Shown here: positions 45,660 through 56,269 of the stretch, piece by piece
Layout: each line of letters begins with the position of its first letter
How positions within the stretch are numbered: position 1 is the first letter of the stretch
Assembly: GCA_950295325.1 (NCBI GenBank)
Contig: OX485808.1
Location: forward strand, 30,712,527 to 30,776,526
Length of the DNA: 64,000 bases
Direction of reading: 5' to 3'
From: Polytrichum commune
Lineage: Eukaryota; Streptophyta; Polytrichopsida; Polytrichales; Polytrichaceae
Translations under genes and position numbers: made by a program
Notes under the pieces: model-generated
The model's database searches: none
What the model was told of the DNA's origin: nothing
Seen by the model: only the letters and a program-made list of their open reading frames with translations

Positions 45660-47060
45660 TCGTGCAATGTCTAAGGAACACCAAAGTAAAACCGGCGTCC
45701 ATGATTTAAGAAAAATCTAATATTCAAGAACGTATTTATATCTCTCGGTAACCATACGAAGAGGGCTCCCTTATTTTCCCTCAAGAATTGCCACGTACAA
45801 TATCATGCTCACATTCGACACAACCCATTTGTATCACACATGGTAACTACATTCCGGCACATGTAAAGATAAAAGAGGGAACCCTCTATAGTATGTGTGA
45901 CAATATTGGGCACCTTACTTTGTTATTCATTGTATTTGAGTTACTTCCTTGTTTTAGAATGTAGTACTACGTAGTCTCGAGTTTTTCTTCCAACTGGACC
46001 ATCAAGTGGATATTAACTTCCATTAATCAGAAGCCATTATAGTCCGTTACTTTAGGGGGTTAGCCTTTTTGACACTAATAACCTTAATATGACGTAGCCC
46101 ATTGTCACATCCATGAGGGGTTGGGAATGTCTTTTGCAATGTGCCAGGATGGACAGAAGAATATAGAGGAGAGTGCAGATCATTGGTGGCCTAGTATAAT
46201 GGTGAATGCATGGTATCAATAATCAACATCAATAACGGTGTCAAAGAACCCACCCATGGGTATCAATATTGCAGTAGCAATGAAGTATCGATATTTGATG
46301 GGCTTGTCAAGGCGAGAAAATGTTCGATACCCGATTTATTATTTGGATAAATGCCATTCTAAAACATATCAATGTTAAGGCTACTTAACCTAGATATGGA
46401 TATTCTTGCATGGTATTTAGACCCAAATGATATCGAAAAGCAATTGAATTTCTCAATATGTGCCAAGAAAAAACCAAATGATATTGAAAACATATATATC
46501 ATCAAATACTCATATCCTATTGTTATTAAAAAAATGAAATCCTAATCATAGGTACATGCGTGATATTAAAAAACATAAATTCCTCTTATAATGACATGAA
46601 TGGTATCAAAAACACTTTTAATTAGATACATGAATGGATTCAAAATAAATAAAATCCTTACTATAAATACATGAATGGTATAAAAAAGACAATACCAACG
46701 CCACATTAGAGTCAACCATAACATCTGTCAACATGTGAGCCTTGTTACCATTCTAACCTTCATGAAAGTATGCTCCCTCTCTTTCATCCACGTCAAATTC
46801 AGGCTAGAATTGAATCAAGATTTCATATCATGCCCTTTCATTTCAGAATCAAAGTGTGATTATTGTAACATAAAGAAACATGCAATCTTTTCACTTAATA
46901 ATGTTATCACTTTTTGTAAAGTCTAACTCCCTTTCCGTGGTAATAAGGATTCCCGTGAAATTTTGGTGGTACTTGGAATTTGTTGATTGCAACAACACCG
47001 GCATGACTAATTGTGAGCCCAAATTGGTGCCCACATGTCATGATAACTCAAAAGATTATT
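45660..47060. other. AT-rich stretch with diverged short repeats, no gene seen
   Basis: Between about 46420 and 46690 variants of ATGAATGGTATCAAAAA and AAATGATATTGAAAA recur at roughly 50-60 bp intervals. No coding frame recognised. Confidence 0.45.
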
Positions 47061-48470
47061 AAAACCTTAGAAGTAGTGTTGTCTTGAATTAGAAAAGAAA
47101 AGAAAAAAGTGATTGGCTAGAATTTGGATTGAGGAGAGTTAGTTTAGATTTGTTTAGTTAGGTGTTAAGGTTGATTATGGGAAGGGAAAGAACTAGAAAT
47201 TAGTGAAATGGGCTTTAAGTTGAGCAAGGGATGTTAAGCCTTAGAGGCTTATGGTTAAGTTATTGATGGTTTTGGCCTTAGCTGATGTTTGTTTAAGGGT
47301 TGGGGCTCTTCCCATTCGGGGATAGGGACCTGGATCTTGGGATCCAGGGAGAGGTCCCGAGGAGGAGGTTGCTTCACTTTGAACTGAGGCAGAAACAAGG
47401 GAGTTAGTTGCAAAAGAAAGAGAGTTCCCTCTCTTGCTGGCTAGGGGATCGGGTGCAGCGGAATTCAATACAGAAGAACCGAGGACCGAGTGCGGGGTCC
47501 ATGCACTCGAAATGGCTACCTTGACAGTGAGTGAGCCAGGTTATGCATTGGAAGCGGTTAAAGCCATAGACACAAGGGGAGAGGAGAATGAGATCTCTAC
47601 AGGTGAAGAGGTTTTGCGAGGGTTTATGGAGCGGGACGAGAATGGAAGGCTTGGGCGATGACAGCTGAGCCGGGAGAGAGCTTGATGCACTGAAATTCCT
47701 AAGTATTTTGTTCTGCACTGAAATTGAACTGATGCTGGTTGGGAATGAGCTAATAAAAGTGTCTTCTCCGCAAGGGATTGAAACAGACGGAATGGATTCG
47801 GGAAGAGCTGCAAGAGAATTCGGACGGAAGTACAGCTGGGTCGAATCTTCGGTGAGCAGGCGGAGGTTGCTTCACTCCTAACAAGGGAGCGCCGAAGATC
47901 AAATGTTGAGTGCGTTGGTCGCATTGCAAACTGATGAAAGGAGGAATTCCGGGTTCTGGTGCTATGGGGAGATTACTGGGCGAGAAGCAGCGGGGGCGAA
48001 AAGGGTAGTTGTGAAAAAATGGAGGATTGAGGCATAAGCACCGCAAGTAGGGGCCTTGCCTCGGAGGTCTCGAACAAGGAGTTTGAAGTGCGCTCTGCAT
48101 CAGCCACCAACTGATTGCTGATAACGGGTTGATGGGTTGACGGGCTGACCGAGTTCCAGCAGAGGTTGGGGTCCAGTAGTGGCAGTTCACTTAGCCCAAT
48201 TAAACCATTGGGTTGCTAACTGGGCAATTGGGGTTAATGTAGGTAGGTAGGGTTAGGAATGGAGCGGATTAGTGTATTGATTGATTTTCAAGTGGTGAGG
48301 ATAGTAGTAGCATAGTGGCTAATGTGTGGTAAGTCATGTCCTCTACTTGGACAATGAGTTGAAGTAGTTAGTATGTGTTGGAATGACAATTGATTGTAAC
48401 ACAAGCATTTGTTAATGTTGAAGTGTGGTTTTCCCCTCATCACTCAAGTGTGTGAACATTGTTCCGTTTA
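47060..48470. other. Unassigned repeat-like region
   Basis: Purine-rich lead (GGAGAGTTAGTTTAG, GGGAAGGGAAAG) followed by a GC-richer part with GAGGAGGTTGCTTCACT and, 500 bp later, GGAGGTTGCTTCACT. The purine-rich lead resembles that at 50740-51050. It may be an LTR or another retroelement part. Overlapping open frames here on both strands have no recognisable domain. Confidence 0.3.
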
Positions 48471-48699
48471 CTAAGGTGAGATGTGTGAGGGAAGTCATGA
48501 GCAATTGAATTCATCCTCATGTGAGTCATAGGCATCCACCCGGACTACGACGCAGAAGGGTGGGGGTTTGTGGCTGACACTAACATACCTCAAGACTAAA
48601 GAAACTCCAAAATCAAGCAATCTTATCACTTGAGAGTAAACTCTTAGACTTAATGAGTTTGCATCAGAGTTTGATTCCATACCTAGAATGGAGAGTGCA

Positions 48700-49600
48700 A
48701 CAAAAATGTGTCCCCTTCCAAGTTTGTTCATAACTTATTCCATTTGGGTGCTACAATATTCACTTTGGGCCTTTGAACCCAATTTAGGGGTCAATTTGGT
48801 TTTCAGTGTATATCCCCAAGTTGTACATAATTATATGTGTTTGCACCTTCCACCATGATGGGTGTCAAGTACGGTTGCAAATTTGATTGTTACGTACCCT
48901 ACACCACATTCTTGATATACAATTTCGGTTCAAAGAAACCTACCGTGGAAGGTGTGGCAAAAAATTGTCCCCTTCCAAGTTCCTTCTTAATGTATTCCAT
49001 GCGGGTCCCACAAATTCCGCTCTAGCCCTCTGAATCCACTTCAAGGGTCGATACTCCCTTTGCCTAAAACCTGCTATTTCTAGATGACAACATTCAAATC
49101 AATGTTGGGCATCGATACCTTGCCCGCATGTAGTTTGTTATAATGTGAAGCACACGTCGCTAATTTGATGCAAAGACCCAAACTAAGAAAACGCATAGCT
49201 TTCTTATGACGTTTTTATGTCATAATTCTCCAAAAGCAATTTGATTTTCAATATATATCCCTAATGTGTACACAATTCTATGTGTTTTTCACCCTCTACC
49301 ATGATAAGTTACATGAAACTTTAGGTGTCATGATGGGTGTCACGTTTGGCTACAAATTTAACTGTTACACATCCTTCACTACATCTCTTAGTATTTGATT
49401 ATGGTTCAAAGACACATGCCATGGAGGGTGTGGCAAAAAAACTTGCCCCTTCCAAGTTTGTTGTTGATTTATTCTATTTAGGTCCCACAAGGTTAAGTTG
49501 GGGTCTCTAAACTCAATCTAGGGGTCAATTTGATCCCCAATATATATCCCGGGGCATACTATAATTTATGTGTGCTTTAACCCATGATAAATGTCACAAA
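48700..49600. repeat. Diverged direct repeats, about three copies
   Basis: TGTCCCCTTCCAAGTT, or variants, then TATTCCAT.T.GG.., CCAATTTAGGGGTCAATTTG, ATATATCCC and a CCATGATGGGTGTCA block recur from about 48705, 48955 and 49440. Spacing is irregular because of insertions or deletions. Confidence 0.7.
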
Positions 49601-51130
49601 TCTTCATGCCTTGATAGACCTAGTTGGGTGCACCTACCCATCTACATGCCAAAGATTCGTGATAGCCATGTACGTTGAAGATGCAACTTTTGGGAAACAT
49701 CAGTATTATCCTTTTTAAGATCATTTAATGTTCCATTAGCTTCAATGACTTAATTTAAGTATTCTCGTATTAAGGGATCAATCACCCTTAAACTTAAGAG
49801 GGGGTAGGTTTCTACATGGTTGTCACAGATTCCATAGCCCTATCTATGTATCATATACCACCTCTTATTGGAACTTGGTTCATTAGCATTGGTATTCTTG
49901 CCAACAATGATGAAAATAAAGTATGTGTTTAGCTAATTGCAAATTTGTGATGCATGCACTATAGCCAAAGAGAACCCCTCCCCTCGTCTTCTTTGAAAAA
50001 TGTTGGTGTAATATTATCAATAATAACTACAACATTAGTTTCTCGTGAGGAAGCAAGCACGAATGAAGAGGCTCTTTCATCTACAAGCTACTATCACATT
50101 TCAATGGAGGACTTTATGATTTCAATAATGACTGAAAAACAAGGATAGTGGTGGGGAGGAGGATGGCCGGGGTGTAGGATGAGCATACATGGATTTTGAA
50201 GGTTTTGAATACGGGGGAAAAGGAAGCCTAAGACGTGCACAAAACCGCTTGCTTCTCAAGCAAGTAATTGTTGCAATGGTTAACATGCTTGGGGAGTCAT
50301 TTTCTCTACTCACTATTGACAACTATCAACATGTATGTTAAAGTTCACCTAGAAGTGGCAGTTCCTCATAGTGGATCACATGGTTAAACGAATTGACGAC
50401 CATTTGAAGGATATTTTTATTGTCCGCTTCTACATTGATATGTGCACTTCGTTGCATCAAAAACTGACGTGATGTTTTTTACACAAAGAAGGTCCAATTA
50501 AAATATTTAAGATAAATATTACAATAACCTTAACTCTACCATAGCCCCTAAAGGATGGTGTTAGCTTATGATAGGGTCATTTTTTATAAGTAACACAAGA
50601 CATTTATATGGAAAACCCGTACTACACTATAAATGAAAATGTGTGATCCTTAATGCACCAAGTTGCAACTTGAGCATAGAAGTCTCATTATTTTTTTAAT
50701 ACCGGTAGAGTTATGAGCCCAAAATGGTTGCTCATATTTGTTTTATGTTTAGGATCTACTTAGAATTGCATTTGGAGTGTTATTGAAACAATTAAAAGTA
50801 TAAAAAGAGTGAGGCTTAGTGTGGATTTAGGTTTAGGCCTTAAGCCATTGTGTGTGGTTAAGTAAAGGTTTAGTGGCATTAGGGAGTGTTTTGATTAAAG
50901 GAGTAGTGTTTGATGAGGCAAGGGGAAGGGCCTTTGATTTAAATGTTTGAATTAGAACATGTTCTTGTTGGTTTAAGGGGTAAGGAGTTAGTGGATAGGA
51001 TAAGGTCCTACTAAGTAGGAAAAGGTTAGAGAGGTCGTGGTTGTGGGATGCCCTCTCTCATCTTCCTTCCTCTTCTCTCATTCTCTCTCTCTCTCGTGTG
51101 GGTGTGTGTGTGTGTTGTGGAGTGTGGTAG
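49600..51130. other. No gene recognised
   Basis: AT-rich sequence with short open frames only. A CT-rich run and a TG run (51055-51120) lead into the next minisatellite. Confidence 0.35.
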
Positions 51131-51139
51131 ATATAGAGT

Positions 51140-51250
51140 TGATTAGGGGGAGCTTATAAAATTAGCGATTAGGGGGAGCTTAGAAAATTAGCGATTAGAG
51201 GGAGCTTAGAAAATTAGCGATTAGAGAGAGCTTAGAAAATTAGCGATTAG
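51140..51250. repeat. Minisatellite of about 26 bp
   Basis: AAATTAGCGATTAGAGGGAG followed by CTTAGA is repeated four times with few changes. Confidence 0.9.
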
Positions 51251-51600
51251 AGGGGCCAAGAGGACAGAGCTTATTAAGGCCAAGGACAGAGCTTACTTAG
51301 ATGAGACCAGCAACTACTAAGGCCGAAGACAAAACTTACTTAAACGAGACCAGAGGCTTACTAAGGCCGAGGACAGAGCTTATTAAGGCCGAGGCCAGCA
51401 GTTACTAAGGCCAAGGGCAGAGGCTTACTAAGGCCGAGGACAGAGCTTACTTAGATGAGACCAGCAGCTACTAAGGCCGAAGACAGAGCTTACTTAGACG
51501 AGACCAGCAGCTACTAAGGCCAAGGGCAGAGGCTTACTAAGGCTGAGGACAGAAGCTCACTAAGAGCTGGGACAAAAGCATACTAAGGAGCAGCTGGTAG
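51250..51600. repeat. Irregular minisatellite of CTTACTAAGGCCGAGGACAG units
   Basis: Units such as AGAGCTTACTTAGATGAGAC, CAGCAGCTACTAAGGCC and GAGGACAGAGCTTA are shuffled in a higher-order pattern over 350 bp. It follows the AAATTAGCGATTAG minisatellite directly. Confidence 0.85.
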
Positions 51601-51699
51601 CATTCGGGGGAGCTAATAGTTACACTAGACTAAATTGTAGCGTAGTCAATTAGGTTAGTACATAGTGTTGGTTTCAAACAAAGAGGAAAAGAACTAGTT

Positions 51700-52555
51700 C
51701 ATTAGAGTGGTGATTAAGTTGTGTGGGATTGTACTTGAGCACGCGAATAGCGCCATGATAGAGAAGAGTGTTTCTTAACACTTGTAATCTTGTTATGAAA
51801 TAAATTGGTGTGTACGAATTAATGAGAAACGTAATGACTTCCAATGAAGTTGGTAAGAGGGAGCTATGCGAAACGAATGTGATATCCATTCCCTCACCCG
51901 GACTAGAACGCTTAAGGGTGAGCGGTTTGGCCTCACAAGAGTATTGGTCCGAGATGACCATAAACTATTGGATGATAGTGGAGAGGTACCGGAACCAAAC
52001 GAAGTGGTCGGCGGTTCAATTCTCGGCCGTGAAATTGTGTCTCCACTTGACAAGAAAACTAACCAGGTGGTCAAGCACCTCTTGTATTCCAAAAAAGAAA
52101 AAGAAAAAAGATACCAACAGAATATGGGTATTTACCACATTAATTCTTTTAAAGAATTCACTACAGTGCAAATTCAAAATAACATGCGTTGTCAATTGAA
52201 ATTGGCACGGGGCAACCCTAATTGCACTGACGAGCATAGATGAGGTAATAAGTTGTAGAAGGACCATAGAATGATGTGCCCTAGAAATGGTGAAGTTAGA
52301 AAGAAGTACTGTAGTGAATGTAAGTGAGGTGCGCCTGTTTCCATGATGATTTTGCAGACCAACAATCCTGCCATTATCTCAGCAGCAGCAGAGCAGCAGT
52401 AAGTTTGTGAATGGAGGTGTGCATGCGGCAGATAAATCCCAGGTTTTATGTACTTGTTCACCTTCACTTTTGTACCCTCGAGGCTATTGACTACTTTTTT
52501 ACTGAGGTAGATGAACCCTTGTACTTTTACAGGTTTGTGATATAATTAAGCCACG
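51700..52555. other. No gene recognised
   Basis: Some GC-richer text at 51880-52080 (CACCCGGACTAGAACGC) resembles 48520-48560 (CACCCGGACTACGACGC). Open frames on both strands overlap here and show no known domain. Probably decayed repeat. Confidence 0.35.
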
Positions 52556-52925
52556 GGCCTTGGCTTGGTGGTTAGGGCTCATGGCCCCCAATGAGGAGGT
52601 TGTGGGTTCTATTCCCCATGCCGGCCATGGTGCTCACCACCTTAGTCCACCCAACTATGGTGGGGGGTCCTTGGACCTTGCTATATGGGTACCTCAAAGC
52701 CCTTTGGGGGATGCCATGTCCGGTATCTTCAAGGCACTAGTGGCTAGCTAGGAACTTGTATAGTGTGTCACTAGAGTGTCCATCCTCGAAAGGGGAGAGT
52801 AGTATTTGTCCCAATGTCCCCTTGTCCAGTGGGCATCGGGTCATTGGCATTACAAACGGACACTTTATTCACACCGGCCCCTTGCTTGAAAGGGGTTGGA
52901 GTTTCTATCTATCTATCTATCATAG
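52556..52925 (+). repeat. SINE-like tRNA-derived unit with a TATC tail
   Basis: TGGCTTGGTGG at 52561-52571 resembles a pol III A box and GGTTCTATTCC at 52605-52615 resembles a B box (GGTTCRANNCC, one mismatch), at tRNA-like spacing. A GC-rich body follows and ends in a TATC simple repeat at about 52908-52922, a tail type known from plant SINEs. No protein expected. Target duplication not found. Confidence 0.6.
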
Positions 52926-53211
52926 ACCTATATTTAAGTGGGTATGTATCTGGCAAGGGGTTGTGATCGAGAACGCAACTTTATTTATTTATTTATTTAT
53001 ATGATATGTGTTACGATGAGAATGGACTATGTGCTTGAAATATAGACGTCGAGAACATAATCGGGAGGGTCAATATGTGGTTATTTGAAGATAGATATTA
53101 TCAGCTACGAGGTCTAGACAATCAACTTCTGTCAATGAAATACATATGCAAATCTACCACTATGGTGGATTGATAGATTTTCCAATGACACATGGCAATA
53201 GCTTCATATTC

Positions 53212-53240
53212 ATGAGAGAGAGAGAGAGAGAGAGAGAGAG
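53212..53240. repeat. GA microsatellite
   Basis: An uninterrupted run of GA dinucleotides of about 28 bp. No other feature seen around it from 52930 to 53560. Confidence 0.9.
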
Positions 53241-53570
53241 CTGACTTTTCAATGCTTTATGCAAAGCATGAACTTCCTCCTTTCAGAGGCCTAATCCTTC
53301 AACATCTTCCTCATTGCTTTGCAAGGGTGGGTGGGTGGGAACCCTCTTACCACTAAGTCCTTCGAATCACAACCTTCCTATACTATACCTTAATGCTACG
53401 AATGCATAATGTATAGTATTTGTATCCATGCCTGATTGTATGTAAACAACATAAATGTGCTATGTTACGTCATATTGTGCCTCAAAAGTATGTGCATTAT
53501 ACTCAAGGTTTCAGTATTCATATATTGTTCACAAGTACCATTAACAAATTGTGGCTGACTATTCCATACC

Positions 53571-54883
53571 CTCGGGGGGGGCACTAGCGAAAAACGTAGG
53601 AACTACGTGTGATAAAATATAGGGTCTTGTATAAAAATTTGGCGTAAAATTTGTAAATTATTAGATGTAGTATAGGGTGCTTTGGGATTGTGAAACATGA
53701 TTATATGTAATATAGCATTTGACAAAACATGATTAAATTACCTAAGTGGTACATATAAAATAGCATGGAGAAAAAGCGATAGTTTCAAAAATTAAATACT
53801 TTGCCACCAAAATATGGCATGTTCTATATAGGAAGGGTTCAAAAGATAAAGGTGAAGGTTGGTACTAAGTGGGGCAATTGTTGGCAACCCATTGACTTGA
53901 TGAAACGTGCAGTCCATAACGGAAATAGAGAAACGCTCTTCCCAACTGCTATGGCTTACCTCCATTGGTTCAAAAAATAGCCGGGTCTCAACAAATATAA
54001 GTATGTTGAGAGTGACTGTGTGTGGGTTGATGTGGATGCTATTATCTCAACTGTGTCTCTACTGTATGAATCAACTAGCAAAATCTACACCTTAGATGAG
54101 GTAGATGCAAACTCATTGAGTGAGTTCATTTCAAATAAAAAATAAAATCTGCTAAATTTGTACTATCTCACACATGTGGAGATATAATTTGAAAAAAGGG
54201 CTGAATGATCATTAGTATACCTTGAAATATGTAGTAGTCATTTCAGTTCGAGTACCCTCATATCCCCCACATGTGTAAATGGTAGCCTAGCTAGTTTAGG
54301 TGGATTTTGCTTGCATGGCGTGGGATTTTCCTCCAATGTGTAGGATTGGAAGATCAAGGCATCAATTGTAGGGATTTTGTAAACCTTGTAAATGTGACTT
54401 TGAGACACATGTGGCTGGCCTGTTCCCTTAGACCTCAAGGTTTCTAACTGTGTTACCAACACAACTTTTATTCGTTGGCTCGTGTTGCTTAATGACATGT
54501 AATTGCAATCTTTTGTTGTTATTGTTTAGTGTTTTGCTTTGCCCGGACTTCAGTGTGACCCTGAACCCTAAACCCTAGTAAATGTTTGTTTCTCTTACTC
54601 TGTACATGTGCTTCTAACGAGAATTCTACTGTATTATACACTTTAAGGAATGGGGGCAATCAAGGGAAAAAAATACATATAAGTAATATAGGGTACCATA
54701 AAATCAACCATCCAATAATTTATAATTACCAATAGGGTGCAAATAATCACAACGATTTACCATTATTTCAAAAATTAGCATCCCTTATAATCCTTTCTCA
54801 TAGGTAAATAGCCCCCATTTTAATAGGTCATTATCGCAGGTGTATGCAAAATATACAAGGGAGTGCCCCCCCCCCCCCCCGAG
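53571..54883. mobile_element. 1313-bp poly-G-ended element with an 8-bp target duplication
   Basis: Left end CTCGGGGGGGG then CACTAGCG; right end, inverted, CTCG, a run of G, then CACTCCC. TCCATACC flanks both ends exactly (53563-53570 and 54884-54891). Same end type and same duplication length as the 344-bp MITE at 32287-32630, so both belong to one family, hAT-like by duplication length. It has a broken 98-codon frame but no recognisable transposase. A CTAAACCCTAG telomere-like motif lies near 54566. Confidence 0.85.
53852..54145 (+). pseudogene. Broken frame inside the 1313-bp element, unrecognised
   Basis: 98 codons read VKVGTKWGNCWQPIDLMKRA, VHNGNRETLFPTAMAYLHWF, a TAG (53978-53980), then PGLNKYKYVESDCVWVDVDA, IISTVSLLYESTSKIYTLDE to a stop. 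One stop only, balanced amino-acid content and tryptophans suggest a real former gene. I cannot name a family; it could be remnant transposase or captured host sequence. Confidence 0.35.
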
Positions 54884-54899
54884 TCCATACCTTGGTAGA

Positions 54900-56020
54900 T
54901 TGAACCACCTATCTTCATGCCTTGCTCCAACATATAAGTAACCTAACTACTATACATATGGAGTACATACCAGGGTACGCGCCTAGTAGTCTTAACCAAA
55001 TGAAATGCATAATATGTCATAGTCACAATACACCATTGTATTGAGAGTGTGAAGGGTCTGCCTCACCTGTGCCCATGCAACCAACCAACAAATAATTGAG
55101 GATTAGTTACGTACACAAGGTAAATAACAGCAGAACCCAGTTGTTATTTATGTCGCACACATAAACTTACATCAAATGCATAGTAGTACTTCAAATAATA
55201 ACACTCATTGCACAATATCAAATGAGTGCTCAAACCTGTTCTTTAGCCATGTGTGTAACACCACAAGTAGAATACTCCGCTTGGTAAATAGCTCTAGTAT
55301 CCTTTACTTAACACACGTATCTAGTATCCCAGTAAGTGTGCACTAAGTTACCGCACCAAGCTCTTGTGTGAATGGTAAAAAAGAGCCTCCTTTAGGGTTT
55401 GAGGGTTTATATTGAAGATCTTACCCGTGGTAAGTTCTGTCAAACCCTAAGCTTACCATGGGTTAAAAACGTGTTCCCCTTCCTTAACCCGGGTTACTTT
55501 GCTCCATTCATCCATACCCATGAAAAATGTCTTCACATGGTAATTGCATTTGCTTTCCATGTATATAAGATAAATTTCATGATTCCACGTCCGTCTTTTT
55601 TATTATTATGTTTATAACAAACAAAGCCGTATTTGCAAGGTGTATAAAGTGAAGGTTCATGAGCTTAGAGTGAACACTTGGCTATAATCCAAAACTAGAG
55701 AGAGAGAGAGAGAGAGATTTTGACTTCTTGTAACTATTGCGTCTCAACTTCAATTATAGAGCTTGAAAGTATAATCTTCATGATTCACAATTGTCAACCA
55801 GTGTGAGATAATTATTGATTTGATCGAGCAGTCCAATATGTGTGTGGAGTTGAAAGTGCAAACAACATGACCACGTGGCTTTCTCAATTGCCACAAATGT
55901 AAGTGTATCCTTTAGGGCCACCTCATTGTGTCTTATATAGATGTGCCTATTTCGGTTATCTAGACACTTGTACTTGAGTGATATATGGCTAACTCCAAGA
56001 ACGAGTACCAAAATGACATG
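54900..56020. other. No gene recognised
   Basis: AT-rich sequence; GA microsatellite at 55701-55719. A TTTAGGGTTTGAGGG motif at 55391 is telomere-like but isolated. Confidence 0.35.
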
Positions 56021-56029
56021 TGTTAGACT

Positions 56030-56260
56030 GGACTACATGCTCAAAATATGATAATTATTCTAGGCTTAATAGTCAACATCATTTATTTTATTTTATTTTA
56101 TTTGGGGGGGGGGTATGACCAATTTATGAGCACGAGGGTCTTCACTTTGATAATGATTAACATATTCATACGAGCTCCAAAAATTATGAGGAAAGTGGAC
56201 ACTACATTTGGTTAGGATGTGCTAACCACATGTTTCTCATCCTAGAGAAATAGGCTAGTC
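56030..56260. repeat. Dispersed repeat, pair of 63550-63790
   Basis: Both copies read TTCAAAATATGATA or TCAAAATATGATA, then CACTTTG.TAAT, ATTCA.A.GAGCTCCAAA, ATTA.GAGGAAAGTGG, TGTTTC.CATCCTAG and a GGGCTAG/AGGCTAG end. About 230 bp. Family unknown. Confidence 0.6.
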
Positions 56261-56269
56261 GAAAAAAGT

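Noticed and set aside
47434-48190. Overlapping open frames on both strands
   Set aside because: No domain, no splice logic, and both strands equally open because the region is relatively GC-rich.
52556-52630. A functional tRNA gene
   Set aside because: A- and B-box-like words are present, but I see no cloverleaf with paired acceptor stem, and a SINE-like body and TATC tail follow.
54560-54580. CCCTAAACCCTAG as an interstitial telomere
   Set aside because: Only about two units; short telomere-like words are common in plant DNA.
56103-56115. Poly-G tract as another end of the poly-G element family
   Set aside because: It lacks the CTCG start and the inner motifs, and no mirrored end or equal flanks were found. 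The tracts at 141, 379, 35714 and 58330 were rejected for the same reason.
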